The notes beneath the pieces are model-generated. The model was not told the DNA's origin, searched no databases, and was given only the letters and a program-made list of their open reading frames with translations. The translations under genes were made by a program, and so were the position numbers. Shown in pieces: positions 50,679 to 60,987 of a DNA stretch of 64,000 nucleotides (positions are counted from its first letter, which is position 1; each line of letters opens with the position of its first letter). Source of the stretch: an uncultured Collinsella sp. (GTDB taxonomy: Bacteria; Actinomycetota; Coriobacteriia; Coriobacteriales; Coriobacteriaceae); NCBI GenBank assembly GCA_902489965.1, contig CABUCA010000001.1:5428-69427 (forward strand), in the 5' to 3' direction.

Positions 50679-52852
50679 CCTCCGCTGACCTCCTTAAAAA
50701 TGTGTCGATATCGCATGGCGACCGCATCGCGCAGAGGGCGCGTCGCCACGGAGTCAAGGGTGCAAGCATACCGCAAGAGCTCGACCGCGTCCAAATGGGC
50801 CCACTCGATCAGCTCCTCGTCGGCATCCAGGTCGACAAAGCGCAGGGTCACACCACCATGCTGGCGGTACCCCAGGATTTCGCCCTCGTGGCGCAAACGC
50901 AGGTCCATTTGGGCGAGCGTAAAGCCGTCCGAGGTCTTTTCGAGCGACTGGAGACGGTCTTGCGCCGCCGATGCGCCGCCGTTGCCCTTGGAGTGCGTCA
51001 TAACCAGGCAGGTGCCCGACACGCTGCCGCGGCCCACGCGACCGCGCAGCTGGTGCAAGGCCGCCAAGCCAAAGCGCTCACCGTTCTCGATGACCATAAC
51101 GGTGGCGTTAGGCACGTCGACGCCCACCTCGACCACCGTAGTCGAGACGAGCACGTCGATCTCGCCACGCTTGAAGGCATCGATGACCCGATCCTTCTCC
51201 CCCGCTGGCATACGGCCGTGAAGGCGCTCGATGGCAAGACCCGGCAACGCCAGACGCAGGCGGTCGAGCTCGGTTGCCGTATCGTGCAGTGGCACGGGGA
51301 CCGTCACGCGGCCCTCGTCGTCGCGGGCGATACCGGGCACGTCTTCCAGCTCATCGGCCGAGTCACTCGGCTCCACGAGCGGACAAATCACGTAGGCCTG
51401 CTGACCCTTTTCATGCGCCTCGCGGATGGCGCCATAGGCGAGGTCACGGCTCGACTCGGTGAGCACGCGTGTCGTCACGCCAGCACCAGGGACGGGCCGA
51501 TGGCGAATGATGCTCGTGTCCAGATCGCCGTAGACCGAAAGCGCCAGCGTACGCGGGATGGGCGTCGCCGTCATAACGAGCAGATCGGCACCCGGTCCCT
51601 TTGCGCGCAGGGCGTTGCGTTGGCCGACGCCAAACCGGTGCTGTTCATCGATGACCACGAGCGACAGATGCTTGAACGCAACGTTATCCGAAAGAACCGC
51701 GTGGGTGCCAAAGAGCACGTTAAGCTCGCCCGATTCCAGCTGTGCATGGATGCGCTCGCGCTCTGCGGCCGGCGTGGCACCCGTCAGAAGTGCCCAGGAC
51801 ATGCCGGCCTGGGAGAGCAGAGGGCCGGTCTTATCGGCATATTGGCGCGCCAGCACGCCCGTGGGCGCCATAACGCAGGCCTGCGTGCCGCTATCGGCAG
51901 CCACAGCCAGCGCGCAGGCGGCAACGGCGGTCTTACCGGTACCGACATCGCCCAGCAGCAGACGGTTCATCACGCGCCCGCCATCGCACATATCGCGCAG
52001 GATATCTTGGAACGCGGCCTCCTGCTCGTCGCTCAGCGAAAACGGCAGGGCTTGCTTGAGCACGGCCAGGTGCTCGCCCGCGGTGTGGGCATAGGGCACC
52101 ACATCGACCAGGCCGCCGTCGTTGCGCAGGCGCAGCGCCAGCTGCAGGTAGAGGCACTCCTCGTAGGCAAGCCGTGCGCGCGCGATATCGCGCTCGGCCA
52201 TACTCGATGGAAAATGGATTGAGCGCAGCGCGCGGGCATTGCTCATCAGGCGACGCTTAACGCGCAGCGGTGCCGGAATGGGATCAAAGGGATTGCCGAC
52301 GACCTCGAGCGCGCCGCTTACGATGCGGCGCATCCACGCCTGGCTCACGCCATCACTCACGTAATGGACCGGCAGGATAGTGCCCGCGGCACGCCCTTCC
52401 TCGAGCTTTTCAAAGTGCGGCGAGGCCATCTGCTTAAAACCGTAGGCAAACTCAACCTTGCCCATCACGGCCAGGCGGTCGCCCTGCTTAAGCTGCTGGG
52501 CAATCCAGGGCTGGCGGAAAAAGGCGACCTGCAGCACGCCTGTCTCGTCAACGAGTGAGACCTCGGTAACCTGCATGCGCGGACGCGGCTGCTTTTGGAC
52601 GATACGATCGACCGTGGCGATGATGGTGCACACGGTACCGATGGGCGCCATCTCGATGGACCAGGAGCGCGTAAAGTCGAGGTATCGATGAGGGATATGG
52701 AGAAGGAGGTCCCCCACCGTCCGAATTCCCAGACGGCGAAGGGCCTCCTCACGTTTACCCGAAACATATTTGAGTCGCGCAATATCCTCGTCGAGCGCAT
52801 TGCTCTGGGCAAAGCGATCCGAGACGCGCGGCACGGAGCAGAGCTCGGACAT
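50675..52852 (-). CDS. recG: ATP-dependent DNA helicase RecG
   Basis: Branch-migration helicase for stalled forks, 725 residues. N-terminal wedge OB domain (IGTVCTIIATVDRIVQKQPRPRMQVTEVSL), helicase motifs GDVGTGKT (I), DEQHRFGV (II), TATPIPRTLAL (III), VVEVGVDVPNAT and LHQLRGRVGRG (VI). ATG 52852 is chosen; an in-frame TTG at 52870 has no RBS. Follows fakA, whose 3' end it overlaps if the TTG is used. Confidence 0.96.
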   Translation of the reverse strand: MSELCSVPRVSDRFAQSNALDEDIARLKYVSGKREEALRRLGIRTVGDLLLHIPHRYLDFTRSWSIEMAPIGTVCTIIATVDRIVQKQPRPRMQVTEVSLVDETGVLQVAFFRQPWIAQQLKQGDRLAVMGKVEFAYGFKQMASPHFEKLEEGRAAGTILPVHYVSDGVSQAWMRRIVSGALEVVGNPFDPIPAPLRVKRRLMSNARALRSIHFPSSMAERDIARARLAYEECLYLQLALRLRNDGGLVDVVPYAHTAGEHLAVLKQALPFSLSDEQEAAFQDILRDMCDGGRVMNRLLLGDVGTGKTAVAACALAVAADSGTQACVMAPTGVLARQYADKTGPLLSQAGMSWALLTGATPAAERERIHAQLESGELNVLFGTHAVLSDNVAFKHLSLVVIDEQHRFGVGQRNALRAKGPGADLLVMTATPIPRTLALSVYGDLDTSIIRHRPVPGAGVTTRVLTESSRDLAYGAIREAHEKGQQAYVICPLVEPSDSADELEDVPGIARDDEGRVTVPVPLHDTATELDRLRLALPGLAIERLHGRMPAGEKDRVIDAFKRGEIDVLVSTTVVEVGVDVPNATVMVIENGERFGLAALHQLRGRVGRGSVSGTCLVMTHSKGNGGASAAQDRLQSLEKTSDGFTLAQMDLRLRHEGEILGYRQHGGVTLRFVDLDADEELIEWAHLDAVELLRYACTLDSVATRPLRDAVAMRYRHIFKEVSGG

Positions 52853-52862
52853 GGGCAGATGC

Positions 52863-54524
52863 CTACTCAATCGAGAAGATCACGGGATAGAGCGGCTGCT
52901 CGCCACGATGGGCGTCGATCTCCAGGTCGGGCTGAGCCTCCTCGATAGCGTCGACGATCTCCTGGAAGGCTTCATCGGACAGCTCCTCGCCGGCCAGAAT
53001 CGTCAGCGCGTCGCCCTCCTCTTCCTCCTGCATGCGGTTGATGCAATCGAGCGTGACCTGCTTCACGTCGGAGCCGACGACATCGATGGAGCCGGCAATG
53101 ATGCCCATGACGTCACCGGAGTGAATTGGCGAACCGTCGGAGGCGCTGGAGTCGCGCACGGCGCGGGTGACCTCGCCATCGCGGACCTCGCTGATGGCGT
53201 CGACCATAGCGGCGACGGCATCCTCGAGCTCGGAATCGGGCAGGACCGCGAACAGCGCGGAGAAGGCCTGCGGAACGGTCTTGGTGGGAACGACGGCGAC
53301 CTTCTTGTCGGTGCAGGCTGAGGCAGCGGCCTCAGCGGCCATGCGAATGTTGCCGTTGTTGGGCAGAATGATGACCGAGGTCGCGTTGACCTGGTCAACA
53401 GCGCCCAGCAGGTCTGCAGTCGAGGGGTTCATGGTCTGACCACCCGACACGATCACGTCGACGCCGAGGGACTTGAGGATGTCTGCCTCGCCGGACCCAG
53501 CGGCAACGGCGACAAAGCCCAGCGCCTTGGCGGGCTCGGCGGCCTTTTCCTGGTCCTCATGAATCTTGGCGGTACGGTCGTGGGCCTCCATCTCCATGTT
53601 GTGGATAAAGACCTCGTAGATCTGACCAAGCTGAAGCATGTGCTCGAGCACCAGGTTGGGGGTGTTGGAGTGCACGTGGATCTTGTAATCGGGGTAGGCG
53701 CCCACGAGTAGCTCACAGTCGCCCATGGAACCCAGGAACTTAAGGCACTCATCCTCGTCAAAGGGAGCGTCAGCCTTAAAGAGGAACTCGTTGCAGTAGC
53801 GGAACTCCGAGCCCTCCCAGTCGTCGTTGGCCTCGATCTCAACGCGATTGAGGGCCGCGTCGCGGGCAGAGCCAGCGGAATCAAACGTGGCGGAGAAATC
53901 CTCGACCACGGTGCTGCGGCCAAGAGCGGCGGCAACAAAGTTCTCAAGGAAAATAGCAAAGCCAAAGGCGCCGGAGTCGACCACGCCGTTCTCCTTCAGA
54001 ACGGGCAGCAGGTCGGGCGTGCGAGCGACGGACTGGTAGGCCTCGACGACGATGGCATCGAGCGCGTCCTCGGCCGAGAACTTCTTCTTTTCGCACTCAT
54101 CGGCCTTGGTCGAGACATCGCGCAGGACCGTGAGGATCGTGCCCTCGATGGGCTTGCGGACAGCCTGGAAGGCAACCTTGACGGCACGACGGAAGGCGAA
54201 GGCAATGTTGGCGGACGTAATAGGCTCGTCGGCAGAGACAAGGCCCTCGGCCACGCCGCGCAGAATCTGCGACGTGATAACGCCAGAGTTACCGCGGGCA
54301 CCCATCAGGGAGCCGTGGGTGATGGCGCCGGCGATGGCTTCCATGTCGGCGTCGGCAGGAAGGGCGGAGAGCTCCTTGGTCACCGAGGCAAGCGTGAGCG
54401 ACATATTGGTGCCGGTATCGCCATCGGGTACGGGGAAGACGTTGAGCTTATTGATCTCCTCGGCCTTGTCGGAAACGGCAGCCGCAGCGATCGGAAAACA
54501 GGTGCGAATGGTCTTTGCAATCAT
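52863..54524 (-). CDS. fakA: Fatty acid kinase FakA (DAK2/YloV family)
   Basis: Phosphorylates fatty acids bound to FakB (DegV-family) partners for phospholipid synthesis. 553 residues: N-terminal DhaL/DAK2 kinase domain with NKLNVFPVPDGDTGTNMSLT (metal-binding Asp residues) and HGSLMGARGNSGVI; a middle domain; and a C-terminal DUF1949/EDD-like domain. No fakB is in the window. The asp23-fakA-recG order matches Firmicutes yloU-yloV-recG. Confidence 0.93.
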   Translation of the reverse strand: MIAKTIRTCFPIAAAAVSDKAEEINKLNVFPVPDGDTGTNMSLTLASVTKELSALPADADMEAIAGAITHGSLMGARGNSGVITSQILRGVAEGLVSADEPITSANIAFAFRRAVKVAFQAVRKPIEGTILTVLRDVSTKADECEKKKFSAEDALDAIVVEAYQSVARTPDLLPVLKENGVVDSGAFGFAIFLENFVAAALGRSTVVEDFSATFDSAGSARDAALNRVEIEANDDWEGSEFRYCNEFLFKADAPFDEDECLKFLGSMGDCELLVGAYPDYKIHVHSNTPNLVLEHMLQLGQIYEVFIHNMEMEAHDRTAKIHEDQEKAAEPAKALGFVAVAAGSGEADILKSLGVDVIVSGGQTMNPSTADLLGAVDQVNATSVIILPNNGNIRMAAEAAASACTDKKVAVVPTKTVPQAFSALFAVLPDSELEDAVAAMVDAISEVRDGEVTRAVRDSSASDGSPIHSGDVMGIIAGSIDVVGSDVKQVTLDCINRMQEEEEGDALTILAGEELSDEAFQEIVDAIEEAQPDLEIDAHRGEQPLYPVIFSIE

Positions 54525-54551
54525 GGGTATTTGAATCTCCGTTTTCGGATG

Positions 54552-54908
54552 CTAGTTCAGACGGCTCTTGAGCGCGTCGATATGGATGCCGATCTTAAGG
54601 CTGGCGGGATCGATCTGGGCGATTTCCTGCAGGGTAAAGGCAACGGAGCTCGAAAGATTATGGCAGACGGACTTCATGTTGACGCCGTTCTCGAGCACGA
54701 CGTGAAGATCGACCGTAAGGCCGTTCTCGTCGGCGGAGACAAGCACACCCTTGCGGAGGCGCTGACCGGCAAGCAGGCGCACGCTCTCGGCGCCCTGGAG
54801 CTGTTCGGCCATACCGACGACGCCATAGCACGTCATCGCGGCATAACCGGCAATATCGGCAATAACGTCGTTCGAGACGCTCAGGCTGCCGTTAATGGTC
54901 TCAGACAC
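54552..54908 (-). CDS. Asp23/Gls24 family protein (YloU-like), second paralogue
   Basis: 118-residue relative of the 8679-9041 product: SNDVIADIAGYAAMTCYGVVGMA and GLTVDLHVVLENGVNMKSVCHNLSSSVAFTLQEI. GTG start at 54908 with AAAAGGAG at seven bases. Immediately upstream of fakA as yloU is in Bacillus. Function in the pair is unknown. Confidence 0.9.
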   Translation of the reverse strand: MSETINGSLSVSNDVIADIAGYAAMTCYGVVGMAEQLQGAESVRLLAGQRLRKGVLVSADENGLTVDLHVVLENGVNMKSVCHNLSSSVAFTLQEIAQIDPASLKIGIHIDALKSRLN

Positions 54909-54959
54909 AAGAATCTCCTTTTCTTGGTGCTCGCGGCACCATGTCGTGGGAGCAATCAC

Positions 54960-55067
54960 TGCAATATTCTACAACGACCGCGGCATGTTGAGGTGGCGGG
55001 CCTCGGGATTACATCCTCGACACGAAATGTTGATACGGTAACGTTCGCGAACGGCGATCGCGGCATG
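54960..55067. other. Upstream region of the asp23-fakA operon
   Basis: No gene found; rpmB, often here in Gram-positives, is absent. Contains a perfect 12-bp palindrome CGTTCGCGAACG (55042-55053), a possible operator. Confidence 0.35.
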
Positions 55068-55097
55068 AAAAAACCCGCCGCATAAGCGACGGGTTTT
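55068..55097 (-). terminator. Terminator of the tRNA-Asn pair
   Basis: On the minus strand AAACCCGTCGC pairs with GCGGCGGGTTT (loop TTAT), followed by a run of T. Confidence 0.88.
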
Positions 55098-55103
55098 ACA
55101 ACC

Positions 55104-55178
55104 TGGCTCCCCGGGTAGGACTCGAACCTACAACAGCGCGGTTAACAGCCGCGTGCTCTACCATTGAGCTACCGAGGA
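55104..55178 (-). tRNA. tRNA-Asn (GUU), copy 1
   Basis: 75 nt on the minus strand with CCA encoded. Acceptor TCCTCGG pairs with CCGGGGA, discriminator G, D arm GCTCAATGGTAGAGC, anticodon stem GCGG/CCGC with loop CTGTTAA giving anticodon GTT, TΨC arm GTAGGTTCGAGTCCTAC. Confidence 0.96.
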
Positions 55179-55211
55179 ATTTAAAGCCCAACGGAAAGGG
55201 CTGAAAAATTC

Positions 55212-55286
55212 TGGCTCCCCGGGTAGGACTCGAACCTACAACAGCGCGGTTAACAGCCGCGTGCTCTACCATTGAGCTACCGAGGA
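55212..55286 (-). tRNA. tRNA-Asn (GUU), copy 2
   Basis: Sequence identical to the copy at 55104-55178 through all 75 nt, separated from it by 33 bp. Same anticodon loop CTGTTAA (GTT). Transcribed first of the two. Confidence 0.96.
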
Positions 55287-55373
55287 ATAGGTGCGTGCTC
55301 TCAAGCAACGAAGTTTATTATACGGACGAATCAGCTTAGGGCAAGAACTTTTTTAAGAAATTTTCCGACCTAA

Positions 55374-55427
55374 TCATTGGGGACGTTCTTAAACGAGTAG
55401 TCATTCAAGAACGACCCCAATGACTAC
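55374..55427. repeat. Nested inverted repeat downstream of rpoD
   Basis: TCATTGGGGACGTTCTT (55374-55390) pairs with 55407-55423 (one mismatch), while GTAGTCATT (55397-55405) can instead pair with AATGACTAC (55419-55427). The two folds exclude each other. No coding content. It follows the rpoD terminator. Confidence 0.75.
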
Positions 55428-55433
55428 GTGAAA

Positions 55434-55463
55434 GCGCCCCCAAGCGGATGTGCTTGAGGGCGC
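55434..55463 (-). terminator. Terminator of rpoD
   Basis: GCGCCC plus CAAG pair with CTTG plus GGGCGC (one mismatch); the T-run is short (CTTTC), so the following inverted repeat may assist. Confidence 0.65.
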
Positions 55464-55474
55464 CTCTTGCTTGA

Positions 55475-56824
<1,350 letters not shown>

Positions 56825-56875
56825 AGATTCTCCCTTCATAGTCCACAGGACTCAATACTTTAGCACACACATTGA

Positions 56876-56909
56876 CGTCTATACCCAAAAAGAAAGCTGG
56901 ATATAGACG
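56876..56909. other. Hairpin in the dnaG-rpoD gap
   Basis: CGTCTATA/TATAGACG with a two-pair inner stem, loop rich in A or T. It may terminate dnaG or be an operator in the rpoD promoter; not clear which. Confidence 0.45.
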
Positions 56910-56934
56910 AGAATACGCTGGTTGACCACAACAT

Positions 56935-59043
56935 CTAGGCTTGTTCGGTGCCTGCGGCCTCCAGGCCGATCAAACGAAACGGATCCGCCACGCCGCCGAT
57001 CGACTTTTGCAGTTCGCGCTGACGCTGCGAGTCCTGCGCGGCCCGCACGGTCAGCGCACGACGGGCCTCATCATCGAGCGAACGATCCTGGCGCAGCTTG
57101 GCCTGTGCGGCACGCATGCGACGCTTGATGGTGTAGAGCTCGAGCGTATCGAGCATAAACGCGATGTTCGTCTCGGTGGGGTGCTTGCTCGTCGCCGAGA
57201 TGCGCCCGGCACTCACAAGCGTTGCCGCCTCGGGACACACCGAGCGTGCCGCATCCATGCAGGCTGCAGGATCGGTTCCCGGCGGCGTTGCCAGAACGGC
57301 CCATGCGATGGACTCGTGACGTGGGTCAACCCACTCGATGGAGCAGATGCGGTCGGCATACGTGCGGAACAGGTCGGGGTAGCTCGTGAGCATCGTCAAC
57401 AGTTCGCGCTCCCCTGCCAAGGACTTGCGTTCAAGATCGGTAAGAACCATCGGCGCCGCCGCAGCCGGTGCGCCCGAACCGTCAGCCGCAGGCACAGCGC
57501 CCATACCATCAGGCACATCGATCGGCGGCAAGTCGTCAACGACCTCCACTGGTGCAGCACCATAGGCATCGAGCGGGACGTAGTCGTACGGGTCCTCCTC
57601 GACCGGCGCCGCTACGGCCGGAGTCGCGCCCGATGCCCAAGCACCACGAGATGTCCCCTGCGAACCAGACGACCGACCGCCCGCGCTACCAGATCGCTCA
57701 GCCTGCGCCCGCTGGCGTTCATAGTTCTGTTCGCGGCGGCGCTCCGCATCCTCGCGCTTGGCGACGTCGCGAAACACGCGGCCCGAGCTCGCGCGCACGG
57801 TCTCCAGATCCAAACCCAACAGATCGGCAATCTGAATAAAGTACGTATCGATCATGTAGCTATCGCGCAGCGGATAGATGAGCGTGAGAGCGTCCTCCAG
57901 CGCCTTGGCTCGACCGCCCGGCGTGGTGATGTCGCTCGACTCCTGCAGCGAACGGTACACGAAGTCCATAAGCGGCTCGGCAGCGTCGATGCGCGCCTGC
58001 AGCTCCTGCCCACCATGTGCCGTGATGAACTCCATGGGATCGTTGCCGTCGGGCAGCACCACGCAGCGCAGGTCCATAGAATCCTGCTCGATAAACTGAA
58101 TCGCGCGGCGGGCGGCCTTCTGGCCCGCGGCATCGCCATCGAACATATACACGATGCGCTTGGCAAAGCGGGTGAGCGTCTTTACATGATGCTCCGTGAG
58201 CGCGGTGCCCAGCGTGGCGACAACGTTTTTAATCCCCGCCTCCCAGCAGGCGATGCAATCGGTATAGCCCTCCACCACGATGGCGGTATCCTGCGCGACG
58301 ATAAACTCCTTGGCCCAATTAAAACCGTAGAGGTTTCGCTTTTTATGAAACACGCTCGTCTCGGCGGTGTTGAGGTACTTAGGCTGGCCGTCGCCCATAA
58401 TGCGACCGCCAAAGGCAATGTTGTGACCCTGCTCGTCAAAGATGGGGAACATCACACGGTCGTAGAAGCGGTCGGCAAGCTGCCCGCGCCCGCGGCTCAC
58501 GGCAACATTGGCGTCGATCATCTCCTGCGGGGTAAAACCCGCCTGGGACAGGTGTGACACCAGCGCGTTACGGCCCGGTGCAAAGCCCAGACAGTAGCGG
58601 CGGCAGACATCGCCGCCCATGCCGCGGCTGGCAAAGTACTCGCGCGGACGGCCGTCCTTACCGCGCATAAGCATAGTGTGATAGAACTGAGCGGTCTCGG
58701 CGCACAGATCGTAGATTCGGGCACGCTTGGTACCGCGCTCGCGGCGATCTCCGGTGTCGTGCAGCTCAATACCCGCGCGATCGGCCAAATAACGGATTGA
58801 CTCGGGAAAGCTCAGGTTCTCGCGCTTCATGATATAGGTGAAGACGTCGCCACCCTCGCCGCAACCAAAGCAGTGCCACACCTGCGTGGCGGGGATAATG
58901 TGGAAGGACGGCGTCTTTTCGCCATGAAAGGGACAGCAGCCCCAAAACTCATGGCCGCGGGGCTTGAGCTCAACCGTTTCCTGCACGATGGCGACTAAGT
59001 CGGACGCAGCGCGTACCTGGTCTTTTTCTTCATCGCTAATCAC
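56935..59043 (-). CDS. dnaG: DNA primase
   Basis: Makes RNA primers at forks. 702 residues: N-terminal CHC2 zinc ribbon with Cys37, His40, Cys58 and Cys61 (CPFHGEKTPSF...HCFGCGEGGD); catalytic core with the Toprim glutamate VVEGYTDCIA and DGDAAGQKAARR; a Gly/Ser-rich linker (about 430-510) and a C-terminal helicase-binding domain. GTG 59043 overlaps the ribF stop. The dnaG-rpoD pair is conserved. Confidence 0.97.
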   Translation of the reverse strand: MISDEEKDQVRAASDLVAIVQETVELKPRGHEFWGCCPFHGEKTPSFHIIPATQVWHCFGCGEGGDVFTYIMKRENLSFPESIRYLADRAGIELHDTGDRRERGTKRARIYDLCAETAQFYHTMLMRGKDGRPREYFASRGMGGDVCRRYCLGFAPGRNALVSHLSQAGFTPQEMIDANVAVSRGRGQLADRFYDRVMFPIFDEQGHNIAFGGRIMGDGQPKYLNTAETSVFHKKRNLYGFNWAKEFIVAQDTAIVVEGYTDCIACWEAGIKNVVATLGTALTEHHVKTLTRFAKRIVYMFDGDAAGQKAARRAIQFIEQDSMDLRCVVLPDGNDPMEFITAHGGQELQARIDAAEPLMDFVYRSLQESSDITTPGGRAKALEDALTLIYPLRDSYMIDTYFIQIADLLGLDLETVRASSGRVFRDVAKREDAERRREQNYERQRAQAERSGSAGGRSSGSQGTSRGAWASGATPAVAAPVEEDPYDYVPLDAYGAAPVEVVDDLPPIDVPDGMGAVPAADGSGAPAAAAPMVLTDLERKSLAGERELLTMLTSYPDLFRTYADRICSIEWVDPRHESIAWAVLATPPGTDPAACMDAARSVCPEAATLVSAGRISATSKHPTETNIAFMLDTLELYTIKRRMRAAQAKLRQDRSLDDEARRALTVRAAQDSQRQRELQKSIGGVADPFRLIGLEAAGTEQA

Positions 59044-60043
59044 GGATGCTCACCCCCTGCTCACCCAAGTTGTGACGAATGTCCTCGATATTACCCTCGA
59101 CGGTCGCAATCAACTCATCCAGCGAATCGAACACACGCGAGGGACGTAGCCAGCGCGTAAACGCCAGCGAAACGGAAGCGCCATAGAGGTCGCCCGTATA
59201 ACCAATTAAATTAGCCTCAAGATGCGCAGATGCCGCATCGTCGGCATACGTCGGCGGCAGGCCGACGTTCACGGCAGCGGGCCACACGGTGTCATCGACC
59301 AGCACCAGGCCCTCGTAGACGCCATCGGCAGGCACCTGAAGGCCGTCGGGAACTTGCAGGTTTGCCGTGGGAAAGCCCATGCCAGAACCCTCGTGACGGC
59401 CGCGAATAACACCGCCGCGCACCATATACGGGCGGCCGAGCAACTCAGCAGCCAGCTCCACATGGCCCTGTCCGAGCTCATGACGAATGCGGGTGGCGCA
59501 AATGGCCTCACCGCCCTCGCAAAGCAGGTCGTGACCGTACACGTCAACGCCGTGCTCGGAACCCCAGGCGCGCATCTCGGCAACACCAGAAGCACCGCCA
59601 CGACCCAGCCTAAAGTCACTGCCAACGCGAATCGATCGAATGTCGACCAGACGCGACACCAGCGAGAGAAAATCAACATGGTCAAGCGCCGCAACCTCAG
59701 GCGTAAAGGGAACGGCCACCACCGCATCGACCCCAGTTTGAGCCAGGGCATGCAGACGGTCGGCCGTCGTCATCAATTTTTGAGCGGGCGAAGAGCTCAC
59801 CACAATGTCCGGGTCGGGATCGAAGGTAACCACGACCGCCTTACAGCCATGGGCACGGGCATCACGGGCAAGCGCCGTAATGAGCTCCTGGTGTCCACGG
59901 TGCACGCCGTCGAACACGCCGATGGCAATCGATGCGGCACCCAGATGCTCGCACTCATCAAACGCATCGGCAGTAACGATGCGAGCCTCGTCCGACTCGC
60001 CCGCGAAAAAGACTCGCGCGAGGTCACGAGCGGACAACATCAT
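59036..60043 (-). CDS. ribF: Bifunctional riboflavin kinase/FMN adenylyltransferase
   Basis: Makes FMN and FAD from riboflavin. 335 residues; the N-terminal adenylyltransferase has IGVFDGVHRGHQELI and VGSDFRLGRGGA, with the C-terminal flavokinase motif RPYMVRGGVIRGRHEGSGMGFPTANL. Start ATG overlaps the truB stop in an ATGA junction. truB-ribF adjacency is standard. Confidence 0.95.
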   Translation of the reverse strand: MMLSARDLARVFFAGESDEARIVTADAFDECEHLGAASIAIGVFDGVHRGHQELITALARDARAHGCKAVVVTFDPDPDIVVSSSPAQKLMTTADRLHALAQTGVDAVVAVPFTPEVAALDHVDFLSLVSRLVDIRSIRVGSDFRLGRGGASGVAEMRAWGSEHGVDVYGHDLLCEGGEAICATRIRHELGQGHVELAAELLGRPYMVRGGVIRGRHEGSGMGFPTANLQVPDGLQVPADGVYEGLVLVDDTVWPAAVNVGLPPTYADDAASAHLEANLIGYTGDLYGASVSLAFTRWLRPSRVFDSLDELIATVEGNIEDIRHNLGEQGVSIRD

Positions 60044-60972
60044 CGAACACCGCCGATTGCCTGCGGAAACACGTGTTCCATCACAAAGCGACCGTCCTCA
60101 ATGCGGGCAAGCGCCTTGAGCCCACCATCGAGCACCAGCGCAAACGGCGCCTTCGAAGCATCGAAGTCGACAAGCGCGCGGTCAACGGGAATGCGCCTGC
60201 CGCAGAGCAGGTCATCGGCAAGGTTGCCCGGCAAGTCGACACGCGTGGAGCCCAGGGCCGCGATGGGGTCCAAAGCAAAGCCAGTCGCAGACTCGGGAGA
60301 AAGTTCCTCCACCGCATGGCAGACTCCAATGGAAACCACGCCGGATGCCGTCCGGCGTAGCGCAGAAATGTGTGCGGCACTATCGCACGCACGACCCAAA
60401 TCACGAGCGAGCGCTCGGATATAGGTGCCCTTGCTCACCGAGAACGCCACGGTCCACACACACGTATCACCTTCGCCGCCCACGGCGATCAGGTCGGCGG
60501 CATAGACCTCGACGGGGCGCGGAGGTAGGTCCACCGCATTGCCCTCGCGAGCAGACTTGTAGGCGCGAACGCCATTGACCGAGATAGCCGAAAACGCCGG
60601 CGGCACCTGCATCTGCGGACCCAGCATGGCGGCCAAGTGTTCACGGGCATAGGCAGGATCGCGGAGCTCGTCGGCAACAGCCACCGTGCGGACCGCCTCG
60701 CCCTCCGCATCATCGGTATTGGTCTCGGCGCCAAACGAGATGTCGGCGACGTAGCTTTTGGTATCGAGGGTTAGCATGCCCAGCAGACGAGTAGCCTGGC
60801 CCACGCCCACCACCATGACACCCGATGCCATGGGGTCGAGCGTGCCGGCATGGCCGACGCGCCGCTCATGGAGGGCGCGCCGGCATTGCGAGACCACATC
60901 GTGGGACGTGCAGCCCACCGGCTTATCGACGGCGAGCAGCATATTCAGTTGTGAAGGCGTACGACGAGCCAT
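60040..60972 (-). CDS. truB: tRNA pseudouridine-55 synthase
   Basis: Forms Ψ55 in tRNA. 310 residues with DKPVGCTSHDVV and the catalytic Asp in RVGHAGTLDPMASGVMVVGVGQATR; KSYVADISFG and KGTYIRALARDLG follow. Part of the infB-rbfA-nrnA-truB-ribF cluster. Confidence 0.96.
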   Translation of the reverse strand: MARRTPSQLNMLLAVDKPVGCTSHDVVSQCRRALHERRVGHAGTLDPMASGVMVVGVGQATRLLGMLTLDTKSYVADISFGAETNTDDAEGEAVRTVAVADELRDPAYAREHLAAMLGPQMQVPPAFSAISVNGVRAYKSAREGNAVDLPPRPVEVYAADLIAVGGEGDTCVWTVAFSVSKGTYIRALARDLGRACDSAAHISALRRTASGVVSIGVCHAVEELSPESATGFALDPIAALGSTRVDLPGNLADDLLCGRRIPVDRALVDFDASKAPFALVLDGGLKALARIEDGRFVMEHVFPQAIGGVR

Positions 60973-60987
60973 GTACCATCCAAAAAG

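Noticed and set aside
55096..55308. 70-residue frame with internal repeat across the tRNA genes
   Set aside because: It is a translation of the two tRNA-Asn copies; the apparent peptide repeat is the tRNA duplication.
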